Assembly (NCBI GenBank): GCA_035529405.1
Contig: DATKWV010000069.1
Coordinates: 1 to 15,281, forward strand
Source: DATKWV01 sp035529405
Lineage (GTDB): Bacteria; Planctomycetota; Phycisphaerae; Sedimentisphaerales; Anaerobacaceae
DNA: 15,281 nucleotides
Reading direction: 5' to 3'
Both the position numbers and the translations under genes were made by a program. Below, piece by piece: positions 1-7,706 of the stretch. The notes beneath the pieces are model-generated. The model saw only the letters and a program-made list of their open reading frames with translations, was not told the origin of the DNA and did not search any database. The stretch's first letter is position 1, and each line of letters begins with the position of its first letter.

Positions 1-673
1 TTTTTCTTCCGGTCAAGATGACAGAGCAACCGATACCGAACAAGATTATAGTTGCAGGCTCGGGGTTGGGATAACCAGGAGCAACAAGGGTGGTGAGATA
101 GCTTTTATCAAAAGTATATTCTCCGCGAACCCAATCCTGGCTGCTGCGCATAACCAGGAAGAACGAGTGCCTTCCGGCAGTTAAAAAGCCGTTGTCAAAG
201 TGCCAGGCGGCGACCATGGGCGGCTCATACAGGGTCGTAAGTGTAATTTGTGAAAGTGTGGGCGCTACCCCCTGTTCGCTGGGGTCCTCGGGAGAATCAT
301 TTATTGAACCGATATTGTCATTAAGCGGCGTGCCGAAACTGTTCTCATTCAGGCCGAGGATACCGAAGAAATCCAGTGCGCCGGTGCTGATGGTTGCACT
401 GAAGATTTGGTAGACGTAAATGTATCTTCCCTGTCCCGGTGCGGTTGGGAATCCGCCGGCGAATAGTTCGTCTCCGTTCGGACCCTGGGTATCATAGACA
501 GCGAAATCGATTCGTCCCGCGATGCCGCCGCCCGTTTCGAACGGCTCGGTGAAATAACACCGTCCCTGGTAGTGAGAACTTTCAGGCAGTATTTCGGTCG
601 TCGTTGCAAGAGTTTTCTTCGAAAATAGCGCTGTGACAAGAAATAGAGTCAATAGGATTCTTGTCCGTTTCAT
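1..673 (-). CDS. PEP-CTERM sorting domain protein (3' end cut by window edge)
   Basis: The reading frame is open from ATG at 673 to the left edge, giving 224 visible residues. Residues 1-23 form a signal peptide: MKRTR, then a hydrophobic ILLTLFLVTALF core, with likely cleavage after TLA. Residues 203-224 form a PEP-CTERM tail: the NPEPAT motif, a hydrophobic stretch LFGIGCSVIL, then basic TGRK at the edge, so only a few residues are missing. Family knowledge: such proteins are exported by Sec, then recognised and cleaved by an exosortase at the PEP site. None is encoded here. The middle has a YIYVYQI...LDFFGI segment and a later WHF...SFFLVM segment that match in order the neighbouring PEP-CTERM protein, suggesting paralogues. 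A GGAAGG/GGGGAAAG purine run precedes the ATG. It lies 54 bases after the upstream PEP-CTERM gene and is probably cotranscribed with it. The ligand or structural role is unknown. Confidence 0.85.
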   Translation of the reverse strand, partial: MKRTRILLTLFLVTALFSKKTLATTTEILPESSHYQGRCYFTEPFETGGGIAGRIDFAVYDTQGPNGDELFAGGFPTAPGQGRYIYVYQIFSATISTGALDFFGILGLNENSFGTPLNDNIGSINDSPEDPSEQGVAPTLSQITLTTLYEPPMVAAWHFDNGFLTAGRHSFFLVMRSSQDWVRGEYTFDKSYLTTLVAPGYPNPEPATIILFGIGCSVILTGRK

Positions 674-727
674 CTTTCCCCATCCTTCCTTAATCGGCAT
701 TTGTACAGATATTTTCGGTAAGGCCGT

Positions 728-1318
728 TCAACGAGAACGCCTTTTGTTAAACATAGTTAATGCTCCCAACCCAAGCAGGGCAACGGTAGCCGGCTCCGGG
801 ACGGGCGTAATCAGGCCGTCCGCTGTCGCAAGGACATAGCTTGAAGACGACATTCCGCTCAAAGCGGTTTGGCCGGAAAAATCAAACGGATAGTCACTGA
901 AGAACCACAGAAGCGCCGAGTATTGTTGTGGGGCGACGGGTGTTTTGAATATGGCCTCAACACGGTCCGGTGGTGAGTTAACCAGGTCCCAGCACAGCGG
1001 CACGACACCATCGGTGTCATGTGCGGGAAATTCCGCAGCAGCAGCCGGCGACAGCGTTACCGAGAAAAAGCTCAGTGTAGCGTAGTCGGTATTGGTTACT
1101 CGGTAGGTGTATATGTACTGATTTGCGTTGGGGCCGGAGTTGTCATGCTGATAGACAGTGCAGGCGACCTGGGCTACGTTCACAGCAGGATCGAACATAT
1201 TATACAAATCGACGGTGCAGTTATCGAGGGGCAGTCCCCATTCCGTCGGCACGGCGGAGGCGGTCTGCGAGACTGCAAGTGCAAGCAGCCAGGCCAGAAA
1301 AACGTATTTTGTTTTCAT
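728..1318 (-). CDS. PEP-CTERM sorting domain protein
   Basis: This is a 196-residue secreted protein. The signal peptide covers residues 1-22: MKTK, a hydrophobic VFLAWLLALAV core, and an ASA cleavage site before VPTEW. The C-terminus is a classic PEP-CTERM tail: VPEPAT at 173-178, hydrophobic ALLGLGALTMF, then NKRRSR. The middle is probably beta-rich, with IYTYRV...LSFFSV and ALLWFFSDYPFD blocks that parallel the downstream gene. I chose ATG 1318 over ATG 1324 because AAGGA at 1327-1331 sits 8 bases from the former and only 2 from the latter. The gene is preceded by a long leader (see 1319-1634) and a candidate promoter at 1635-1663. Known of the family: an exosortase sorts such proteins to the envelope or an extracellular matrix. 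The specific function cannot be read from the sequence. Confidence 0.9.
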   Translation of the reverse strand: MKTKYVFLAWLLALAVSQTASAVPTEWGLPLDNCTVDLYNMFDPAVNVAQVACTVYQHDNSGPNANQYIYTYRVTNTDYATLSFFSVTLSPAAAAEFPAHDTDGVVPLCWDLVNSPPDRVEAIFKTPVAPQQYSALLWFFSDYPFDFSGQTALSGMSSSSYVLATADGLITPVPEPATVALLGLGALTMFNKRRSR

Positions 1319-1634
1319 TTCCATTTTCCTTAAAAATCATTCGCTTAGCGCTTAGGTGTTAGGTAAGCGCGGACATTCTCCACCATAGCTCTCGAGTCTT
1401 CTTCCGCGAATGAGTTTTCCTCCGCCGTCAGCCTGGCAGTTCAAGCAAACCGCTGTTCTGCCGGGCCAAAACGGCTTGGCCCCAGACCGAAAAATTCAAT
1501 TGCAAATACTTACTTGTCTGAGCCTTCTCCACCCCTATGCAGATATGCGCTCACAGACAAAAATAACTTACAAAAACATATAGAGCAATTACTTTACACG
1601 TGAGTTTTCTTTCAGCCCCCAAGCTGATAATGGT
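1319..1634 (-). promoter_or_regulatory. Long structured 5' leader of the PEP-CTERM genes
   Basis: No gene is seen here. If transcription starts from the promoter at 1635-1663, the mRNA has a leader of about 300 nt. Three inverted repeats are visible. (1) 1457-1486: TCTG, a 2-nt bulge, then GGGCCAA / TTGGCCC around a 6-nt loop and closing CAGA, giving 11 pairs. (2) 1368-1373 with 1403-1408: CGCGGA / TCCGCG around 29 nt. (3) 1348-1354 with 1364-1370: GCGCTTA / TAAGCGC around 9 nt, ending 17 nt before the ribosome binding site. Stems 2 and 3 share bases 1368-1370, so their full forms exclude one another. None has a following T-run, so these are not intrinsic terminators. I recognise no known riboswitch class, and I did not see c-di-GMP (GEMM) signature segments. 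A cis-regulatory RNA is an inference. Confidence 0.4.
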
Positions 1635-1663
1635 ATTTAAGCAGATTAGTTTCCATAAGTCAA
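1635..1663 (-). promoter_or_regulatory. Candidate sigma70-type promoter for the PEP-CTERM genes
   Basis: Read on the minus strand, a -35 box TTGACT (1658-1663) is followed after exactly 17 bases by TTAAAT (1635-1640). The -35 matches 5 of 6 consensus bases and the -10 matches 4 of 6. It is the best promoter-like pair in the gap. The same -10 hexamer and spacing recur in front of the response regulator gene (14765-14793). The stretch from 1664 to the aminotransferase stop at 1905 is AT-rich and holds no gene or convincing terminator that I can see. Confidence 0.45.
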
Positions 1664-1904
1664 GTCTTTTTTTTAATTTTTTTGGTGTCACTGTGAAATA
1701 AGCGCGCAGGCGGGACAAAATGCGGTTTCTTGAGCAGAAAAACAGATATTATGGGGTTCACGCAGAAGTAAATTTTTTCAAACGGCGGCAACGGCGTTTT
1801 TGTTTTTTCCCGCAGATGTGGATATGATTGGTTCGGATTTGCGATAGGCAGTTGCAAACAGCGTGTATTTTTATCAGCGCAGCGGACGGGCTGAGGCTTT
1901 GATT

Positions 1905-3125
1905 TTACCCGTTCGGCTTTGCCTTTCTGACGGGTTTTTGCTGCACAAAGCGGCTGATATTACGAACGGCTTGGCGCAGCCTTTGTTCGTTTTCAACAAG
2001 GGCAATGCGCATATAGCCCTCCCCTCGCTCACCAAAGGCCCTGCCTGGGGCGATAGCGACTTCGGCGTGTTCCATAAGGTCCATAGCAAAGTCAATGGTT
2101 CCTTTGCCGTTGAGGTGCCGGTCGGGCACTTTTGCCCATACAAACATCGAGGCAAGTGGTTTTTGCACCTGCCAGCCTATTCGCTCAAGGGCCTCGCAGA
2201 CCACGTCACGCCGCAGCTGGTAGCGATTGTTTTGGGCGATAATATCTGCGTCGCAGTGCCGCAGGGCAATAATGCCCGCAATCTGGATAGGCTGGAATAT
2301 ACCGTAATCGTAGTATCCCTTTACGGTGGCAAGGTGGTCGAGCATGTCCTTGTTTCCAGCTACAAAGCCGATACGGAAACCAGCCATATTGTAGGGCTTG
2401 CTCAAGGTAGTGAATTCCACGGCAATATCCTTTGCGCCCTTAGCCGAGAGGATACTCGGGGCCTTGTAGCCGTCAAAACAGGTCTGGCCGTACGCAAAGT
2501 CGTGAATGACAGCAATGCCGAATCGCTTTGCCATATCGATTACCGTCTCAAAAAAGCCCTGTTCGACAGTCATGGTGGTCGGATTGTGCGGGAAGTTGAG
2601 AATAAGCAGCTTGGGTTTCGGGTACAGCTGGTCTATGACCGAGGCGACGGTATCGAGAAATTTCCGGTCGTTGCCCAGCGGTACGCTTATAACGTTTGCT
2701 CCCGCCAGGGCCACGGAGTAGTTGTGTATGGGAAAGGCAGGGTCGGGGACAATGGCGGTATCGCCTGGTCCGAGCATCGCCAGGCACATGTGGCTGAAAC
2801 CCTCCTTTGAGCCTATACAGGCCAGGACCTCTGTTTCGGGGTCTAAGGTGACGTTCCAGAGCTTGCTGTATTTTTTTGCGATTTCGACCCTGAGATTGGT
2901 GATTCCTCGAGATGCGCTATAACGGTGGTTTCTCGGGTCCTGGGCGGCCTGGCAGAGCTTGTCAATGACGGTTTGCGGGGCCGGGTCGGCGGGATTGCCC
3001 ATACCCAGGTCGATAATGTCGGCACCTTGCTGGCGTTTTTGAAGTTTGAGGGCATTGAGCCGGCCAAACAGATAAGGCGGCAGACGTTTTATCCGCTCGG
3101 CAGGTTCGATTTTGAACTGGGCCAT
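1905..3125 (-). CDS. alaC: AlaC/YfdZ-type alanine (glutamate-pyruvate) aminotransferase
   Basis: This 406-residue class I/II PLP aminotransferase resembles E. coli AlaC along its whole length, as far as I can recall that sequence. Shared blocks include RLPPYLF near residue 14, DIIDLGMGNP (36-45), HRYSASRGI (67-75), IGSKEGFSH, FPHNPT (178-183) and IHDFAY (207-212). LSKPYNMAGFRIGF (241-254) carries the PLP lysine K243; the C-terminal arginine is R373 in YMRIALVEN. Asp209 fits the residue that binds the PLP ring nitrogen. Reaction expected from the family: reversible transfer of an amino group between alanine and 2-oxoglutarate in the cytoplasm. AGGAAG lies 7 bases before ATG 3125, which fixes the start. 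It stands alone, with tRNA-Phe upstream and the PEP-CTERM genes far downstream. The related LL-diaminopimelate aminotransferase group is the main alternative, but the motif wording favours AlaC. Confidence 0.88.
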   Translation of the reverse strand: MAQFKIEPAERIKRLPPYLFGRLNALKLQKRQQGADIIDLGMGNPADPAPQTVIDKLCQAAQDPRNHRYSASRGITNLRVEIAKKYSKLWNVTLDPETEVLACIGSKEGFSHMCLAMLGPGDTAIVPDPAFPIHNYSVALAGANVISVPLGNDRKFLDTVASVIDQLYPKPKLLILNFPHNPTTMTVEQGFFETVIDMAKRFGIAVIHDFAYGQTCFDGYKAPSILSAKGAKDIAVEFTTLSKPYNMAGFRIGFVAGNKDMLDHLATVKGYYDYGIFQPIQIAGIIALRHCDADIIAQNNRYQLRRDVVCEALERIGWQVQKPLASMFVWAKVPDRHLNGKGTIDFAMDLMEHAEVAIAPGRAFGERGEGYMRIALVENEQRLRQAVRNISRFVQQKPVRKAKPNG

Positions 3126-3167
3126 TTTTCAGCTTCCTGTAGGTCAATAAATTGTCTTAACGCAGAC

Positions 3168-3195
3168 AGTTTACAGCCGGAACGTATTTTTTCAA
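3168..3195 (-). promoter_or_regulatory. Candidate promoter for the AlaC-type gene
   Basis: On the minus strand, TTGAAA (3190-3195, 5 of 6 matches to the -35 consensus) is followed after 16 bases by TAAACT (3168-3173, 4 of 6). This would start transcription about 40 bases before the ATG at 3125. It is plausible but not strong. Confidence 0.35.
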
Positions 3196-3262
3196 AATTA
3201 TTTCGGTTTTTTGTAAAAGGCAATACCGGCAGTCGGGTTTACAGCAGTAAGCTGGTTCCTGG

Positions 3263-3300
3263 TCTTACGGCCTCAAAGGAAAAAGGCCGCCTGTGTAAGA
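3263..3300. other. Two-part stem-loop between tRNA-Phe and the aminotransferase gene
   Basis: An inner stem CGGCCT (3268-3273) / AGGCCG (3284-3289) closes a 10-nt loop. An outer stem TCTTA (3263-3267) / TAAGA (3296-3300) flanks it, with a one-sided bulge. It begins 27 bases past the 3' end of the tRNA. No T-run follows in either direction, so it is not a standard intrinsic terminator. It could be a tRNA trailer processing or transcription-end structure, or part of the leader of the next gene. Confidence 0.35.
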
Positions 3301-3326
3301 GCTTTATACCCAAAGACTTGTGATAA

Positions 3327-3399
<73 letters not shown>

Positions 3400-3491
3400 T
3401 GCAATTACGAATTTACCAATATAAAAGAAGTATTGCAAGACAATTACAGCCCAAAGCTGACCCTGTCCCTACCGTACAGGTATAGGTTTTT

Positions 3492-5210
3492 TTAAGCGCC
3501 AATAATCCAGTAAACCAGCCAAATCAACAGCCCTACGACAGCCCAGGAAGCAAGAAAACCCGCAATGCCAACAGCCGTAGGCCTGGGAATCTCGAAGTCA
3601 GGATGGTTTATCAGCACGTTTCGGGGCCCGGGCTGTACACCCTCAGGCAAGGTAAAGGGCTGTACTTCAGGTTCATTGTTTCCAATAGGTGTGCGCAGGC
3701 AGGTGTAAATTCTTTCAAGTTTTCCACCGTCAACGGGTCGAGTAAATAAGCTTACTGCTACTATAGAAACAAAACCTGCGGCCAGGTAAAGAATCATCTG
3801 CCAGGGCAGGTATAGTTGACCTTCCCACAGCATAAAACCGGGCATATACTTTGCCAGCTGCAGGTTGAAGTCCCAGAAAACCATGCTTGCGAAGGCAATT
3901 TTGCTGGTGAAAAGCAATACGGCAAAGCTGGCCAGAGTACCCACCCAGGCGCCGGCAACGGTCGCCCGGCGCCAGAAAAGGCCTACCCAGAAGGCAATGC
4001 CCATCATCGCGGAAACCTTCCAAAAAACCTCCAAACCCTCTACCACACCTTTGAGGTTAAATGCGAACAGTACGCCCAAAGACACCACCAGGGCCGATAC
4101 GACCCGGCCGACAAATACGTAATGCTTGTCGCTTTTACCAACAACAATAAGTTTTCTATATACGTTTTCGGTAAACAAACCGGAAGAGGCCACCATAAAC
4201 GAATCGCACGTGCTCATAACAGAGGCCAACATGGAGGCGATAAATAAACCAATTAGACCCGGGGCAATTTTGGGCAGAAGACTGTGAGCCATCATCCCGT
4301 AGGCAAAATCCACATGTTCAAGTTCCTGTCCGGCATACATTGCAATTGCACACAGCCCGGTCAGCATCCACGCGATAGTACATACTCGCTTTGTGAACAA
4401 CCCGGCAGTGACGCCCACCCGGCCTTCCATTTCCGTCTTGCCGGCTGCGGCGTTTGCCATTGAATGGGGCTGAGTTACCCAGCCGATAAGGGCGTTAAAC
4501 GCTATTACCGCGATAAAAAACGGGTTGATTTCGCCAGGGGCTACAATCTTGAGCATGGAAGGGTCCAGGGCCTGCCGCAGGCCGGCCATGCCGCCAACTG
4601 CGTCCAGGGCAAACGGCAGCAGAAGAAATGACAAAACAATCGTCAGGATGCCCTGGACGAGGTTCGTGACGATAGCAGCACTCATACCGCCAGCTACACC
4701 ATAAATGACAAACATCACCGTCATGGCAACAATGGCCAGATTCGGGTCGATGGTGCCGCCGGAGACGGCGGTAACCATGGCGCCGGAGCCTTTGAGCATA
4801 ACACCAATACTGACCATTAGTTGGAGCATTCCAACAATTGCATACAAAACGCTGACACTTGGACCGTATCGTGCTTCGTAGTAATCACCTGTTGTCACGG
4901 CCCGCATTCGACGGAATATGGGAGCTATGACCCAGAAGAAAGGGGTGGCGAACAGCCATAGCCACTGGTACCAGATACCGGAGGCACCGGCAGTAAACGT
5001 TTTCGATGCGACGCTGACCGCCTGGTCGGAATGGGTGCCGGCACCAAACATAAAGAACATCATCATCACTTTTCCGAACTTGCGGTCGCCGATGAAAAAG
5101 CTGGCGGCACTTTTTACCCTTTTGGCCGTCCATATCCCGAGGATGGTAATACCAATCAGATATACAACAATAATTGACCAGTCGATAATACTCATTCCGG
5201 CTACCTGCAT
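3492..5210 (-). CDS. Sodium:solute symporter family (SSS) transporter
   Basis: This 572-residue inner-membrane protein has about 13 hydrophobic segments, starting at residues 9-28. The SSS-type block IASMLASVMSTCDSF (324-338), followed by VASSGLFTENVY, corresponds to the helix that carries the Na+ site in this family. The motif FGAGTHSDQA lies near 55-64, and GVAGGMSAAIVTNLVQG at 171-187 also fits. A cytoplasmic stretch rich in proline and charge (about 490-545) precedes a last membrane helix (548-570). AAGGAG lies 8 bases before ATG 5210, whereas the internal ATG at residue 6 has no such site. It is the last gene of the Gfo/Idh-aminotransferase-deacetylase operon, 44 bases after the deacetylase. 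By context it imports that pathway's substrate with sodium. The substrate cannot be told from sequence; relatives move sugars, inositols, sialic acid and amino acids. Confidence 0.9.
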   Translation of the reverse strand: MQVAGMSIIDWSIIVVYLIGITILGIWTAKRVKSAASFFIGDRKFGKVMMMFFMFGAGTHSDQAVSVASKTFTAGASGIWYQWLWLFATPFFWVIAPIFRRMRAVTTGDYYEARYGPSVSVLYAIVGMLQLMVSIGVMLKGSGAMVTAVSGGTIDPNLAIVAMTVMFVIYGVAGGMSAAIVTNLVQGILTIVLSFLLLPFALDAVGGMAGLRQALDPSMLKIVAPGEINPFFIAVIAFNALIGWVTQPHSMANAAAGKTEMEGRVGVTAGLFTKRVCTIAWMLTGLCAIAMYAGQELEHVDFAYGMMAHSLLPKIAPGLIGLFIASMLASVMSTCDSFMVASSGLFTENVYRKLIVVGKSDKHYVFVGRVVSALVVSLGVLFAFNLKGVVEGLEVFWKVSAMMGIAFWVGLFWRRATVAGAWVGTLASFAVLLFTSKIAFASMVFWDFNLQLAKYMPGFMLWEGQLYLPWQMILYLAAGFVSIVAVSLFTRPVDGGKLERIYTCLRTPIGNNEPEVQPFTLPEGVQPGPRNVLINHPDFEIPRPTAVGIAGFLASWAVVGLLIWLVYWIIGA

Positions 5211-5254
5211 TCCTCTATCTCCTTAAATTCTGACCAAAATAAACGCCGCACGGC

Positions 5255-6238
5255 TTATTTGTGTACGGCAAACCGATTTTTCCGCTGGTCAAACGAAAGC
5301 TCGACAAGCGGCTTAATGTCATTTGCATTTACACCAATAAGTTTTAGCGGATTAAAGAATCCGACCTGCACTAACTGTTCGGCTGACAGCAGGTTCAACG
5401 AGGCCAAAAAGTTCATGCACTGCAGCATAGTGGCAGAAGAGCCGACCATATAGCCGGTATTTGGATTGTAAAGCCGGCCCGATACATCCAAGACCACGTC
5501 GTTGCCGCTGGCCTTGTATCGGCCGGCAGGCAAGCCAACCAGGGGAGAGCCGTCACTGACAACAATGCAGCGGGAAATACCTTTGGCTCTAATGAAAGTT
5601 TTAATAACAGCCGGCGGCAGGTGATGACCGTCGGTTATGATAGTTGCAGTAAGCTGGTCGTTTGCCAGACCAGCCCAGATTGTATTCTTATGCCTGTCTA
5701 AGTTTTTTGCCGTACCATTTCCCAGGTGTGTAAGCGCCTTTGCACCGGCCAGCACAAGTTTGTCCAGGTCATCCTCGCCGGCTGTTTGATGGCCCAGCGC
5801 CACGGTAATTTTCTTTTCGGCGGCGTAACGGGCAAGTTCGTCGGCACCGTCCAGCTCCGCGGCAATGGTAAGCACTTTTATTTTTCCATCGGCCCAGTCC
5901 AGAAGCTTATCAAAGAAATCTATACTGGGTTTGACGACCCATTCGGCCTGATGGGCCCCCCTTGCGCCATCGGTTGCGGAAATAAACGGCCCTTCAAGAT
6001 GAATGCCTAAAACCCGGTGGCGAAACTGAGGTTCATCCAGTGCCAAGGCGATAATTTTCAGATTCTTTTCAAAGACTTCCGCAGGCGAAGTAATGATTGT
6101 CGGCAGAAAAGCGGCGGTACCGGACTGTAAAATTCCTTCGCAGGCGGTTATAAAATCCTGCCTGTTAAGGTCCGGGCTTGAAAAATCCACGCCTTTATAA
6201 CCGTTTACCTGTAAATCGACTAAACCGGGTACATCCAT
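5255..6238 (-). CDS. NagA-like N-acetyl amino sugar deacetylase (COG1820 amidohydrolase), short form
   Basis: This is a 327-residue amidohydrolase. It starts directly at the first barrel strand (PGLVDLQVNG, 4-13), so the small N-terminal beta domain of typical NagA (about 380 residues) is missing. Catalytic positions by analogy with E. coli NagA are GIHLEGPF (metal ligand E82), GHQTA (H150), THLGNG (H171), ITDGHH (H205/H206) and VSDG (catalytic D229). The reaction expected is removal of acetate from an N-acetylated amino sugar. In NagA the bases after the TH motif help hold the 6-phosphate (LYNAM-type); here they read LGNGT, so a phosphorylated substrate is doubtful. An in-frame TAG lies 4 codons upstream, so ATG 6238 is the only good start, yet no clear Shine-Dalgarno site precedes it; translation may depend on the gene 41 bases upstream. 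It could also be an amidohydrolase of different specificity. Confidence 0.82.
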   Translation of the reverse strand: MDVPGLVDLQVNGYKGVDFSSPDLNRQDFITACEGILQSGTAAFLPTIITSPAEVFEKNLKIIALALDEPQFRHRVLGIHLEGPFISATDGARGAHQAEWVVKPSIDFFDKLLDWADGKIKVLTIAAELDGADELARYAAEKKITVALGHQTAGEDDLDKLVLAGAKALTHLGNGTAKNLDRHKNTIWAGLANDQLTATIITDGHHLPPAVIKTFIRAKGISRCIVVSDGSPLVGLPAGRYKASGNDVVLDVSGRLYNPNTGYMVGSSATMLQCMNFLASLNLLSAEQLVQVGFFNPLKLIGVNANDIKPLVELSFDQRKNRFAVHK

Positions 6239-6279
6239 AGTGTTTAACTAAACCTGTGCCCTGAGGAAGTCTTTATGGA

Positions 6280-7671
6280 TTAATCCTTGCCTGCAATTGG
6301 TTTTGAGCAAAGGGCGTCCTGGACAGTCTCTTCGATTACACCGCAGCCTTCGACAATCGCTTGTTCAGTAATGCACAAAGGCGGGGCTATTTTGACACAC
6401 CCTCCGCCGAGTCCCACAGGGGCAAACAACAGCAACGCCTTGTAAAAGCAGCGATTAACTATCTGCCAGGCAAGTTCGTAGTCGGGGTCTTTGGAGCCTT
6501 GCCTGACCATCAGCAGGCCGCCAACCAGGCCTTCCGAAGGTGCAAAGCCGACCACATGGCCAAATCGTTTTTTTATTGCCTGCAGGTGCTTCTTGAGGAC
6601 CGGACCGAGTTTTGCGGCGTTTTCCACAAGCTTTTCTTTTTCTATAACTTCGATATTGGCTAATGCGGCGGCACAACAGACGGGGTTGCCGGAGTGGGTA
6701 CTGGTCATTTCGTTCGGGCCATAAAGGTTCATAACCTGTTCGGTGCCTATTACACCGCTTATGGGTATAGAGCTGCTGACACCTTTGCCTATGCAGAACA
6801 GGTCGGGAATCACGCCATAGACTTCAAAGCCCCACATTTTGCCGCATCGGCCAAAACCGGCCTGTACCTCGTCAAAACACAGTAAGGCACCATATTTGCA
6901 ACACCAGTTTCTCAGGTCTTTGGCATATTGCACAGGCATGAAGTTAGGGCCGATTCCCTGGTAAGTTTCGGTGATAACACCGGCAACATTTTGTGGTTTT
7001 ACACCAAGCGTGCAGAGAGTTTTCTCAAAGAGTTCAAAGCTGGTGTCTTCGCAGCGAAAACCGTCAGGGAAAGGCACGTGTACAATCTCGGGGTCGAGGT
7101 TTTTAATCCATGCCTTGCCTGCGGGGATACCACCCATCTGCTGGGCACCAAGGGTACGGCCATGGAACGAACCATCGAACGACACTATAATGCTTTTGTT
7201 ATCGCCGCCGGATTTCCGCCCGTAAGTGCGCATAAGTTTTAATGCACACTCGACACCTTCGGCGCCGGTACTAAGCAGAAAAACCTTATTAAGTCCTTTT
7301 GGCGAGATTGAGACCAGCTTGTGGACCAGCTTGATTCTTGGTTCATTGGGGAAACAGTAGCTGGTCAGCATAGGCCGGCCCGCCTGGTCTATAATAGCCT
7401 TAACTATTTTCCTGTGACCATGTCCGGCGTTTGTGATGAGTACACCTGAGGAAAAATCCAGCCATTTGTTGCCGTAAGCGTCATAAACATTTACACCTTC
7501 GGCCCTGTCCCAGACAACGGGAGGCTGGCCCCGCATACTTACAGGTTCGGCTTCACGAAGCTTTTCGAGTTGCTCTTTAGTCTGCTTGTTTGGAATTTCC
7601 CCCGAAAGTTTGCGCCACCTTGTTGATATCGGCTTTACCTCAATCGGCTCAAGTGGGAATTCCTTCGCCAT
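6280..7671 (-). CDS. Class III PLP-dependent aminotransferase (GabT/ArgD-like fold)
   Basis: This 463-residue protein has the full class III signature. STGAEGVECALKLMR (134-148) binds phosphate, FHGRT (169-173) follows, CFDEVQAGFGRCG (265-277) holds the PLP-contacting Asp267, and IGKGVSS (294-300) carries the Schiff-base lysine K296. TSTHSGNP lies at 323-330. Family reaction: transfer of an amino group from an omega-amine or amino sugar carbon to a keto acid, or the reverse. The start at 7671 follows a weak GGAAGG-type site. It lies 35 bases after the oxidoreductase and 41 before the deacetylase, so it belongs to one operon. In that context it may remove the amine freed by deacetylation, or act on a keto group made by the oxidoreductase. 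A database would probably call it 4-aminobutyrate or ornithine-type aminotransferase, but nothing in the neighbourhood suggests GABA. Confidence 0.88.
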   Translation of the reverse strand: MAKEFPLEPIEVKPISTRWRKLSGEIPNKQTKEQLEKLREAEPVSMRGQPPVVWDRAEGVNVYDAYGNKWLDFSSGVLITNAGHGHRKIVKAIIDQAGRPMLTSYCFPNEPRIKLVHKLVSISPKGLNKVFLLSTGAEGVECALKLMRTYGRKSGGDNKSIIVSFDGSFHGRTLGAQQMGGIPAGKAWIKNLDPEIVHVPFPDGFRCEDTSFELFEKTLCTLGVKPQNVAGVITETYQGIGPNFMPVQYAKDLRNWCCKYGALLCFDEVQAGFGRCGKMWGFEVYGVIPDLFCIGKGVSSSIPISGVIGTEQVMNLYGPNEMTSTHSGNPVCCAAALANIEVIEKEKLVENAAKLGPVLKKHLQAIKKRFGHVVGFAPSEGLVGGLLMVRQGSKDPDYELAWQIVNRCFYKALLLFAPVGLGGGCVKIAPPLCITEQAIVEGCGVIEETVQDALCSKPIAGKD

Positions 7672-7706
7672 ATATTGTTTTTTTCCTTCCTTTGAAGTTG
7701 GTGTAC

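Noticed and set aside
349..639. A minus-strand 96-codon frame at the left end
   Set aside because: The adjacent frame from 673 encodes a signal peptide and a PEP-CTERM tail and explains the region; this one is a basic, low-sense shadow.
1785..1825. A possible terminator (AAACGGCGGCAACGGCGTTT followed by T-rich sequence)
   Set aside because: Pairing breaks after five bases; it is a direct repeat of AACGGCG rather than a hairpin, and the T-run is on the wrong strand to end the minus-strand genes.
1660..1857. A 65-codon minus-strand frame downstream of the AlaC-type gene
   Set aside because: AT-rich, lysine/proline low-complexity translation without a ribosome binding site; it also overlaps the candidate promoter.
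1863..2810. A 315-codon plus-strand open frame opposite the AlaC-type gene
   Set aside because: It is antisense to a gene with clear family motifs, has no domain of its own, and arises from codon bias of the real frame.
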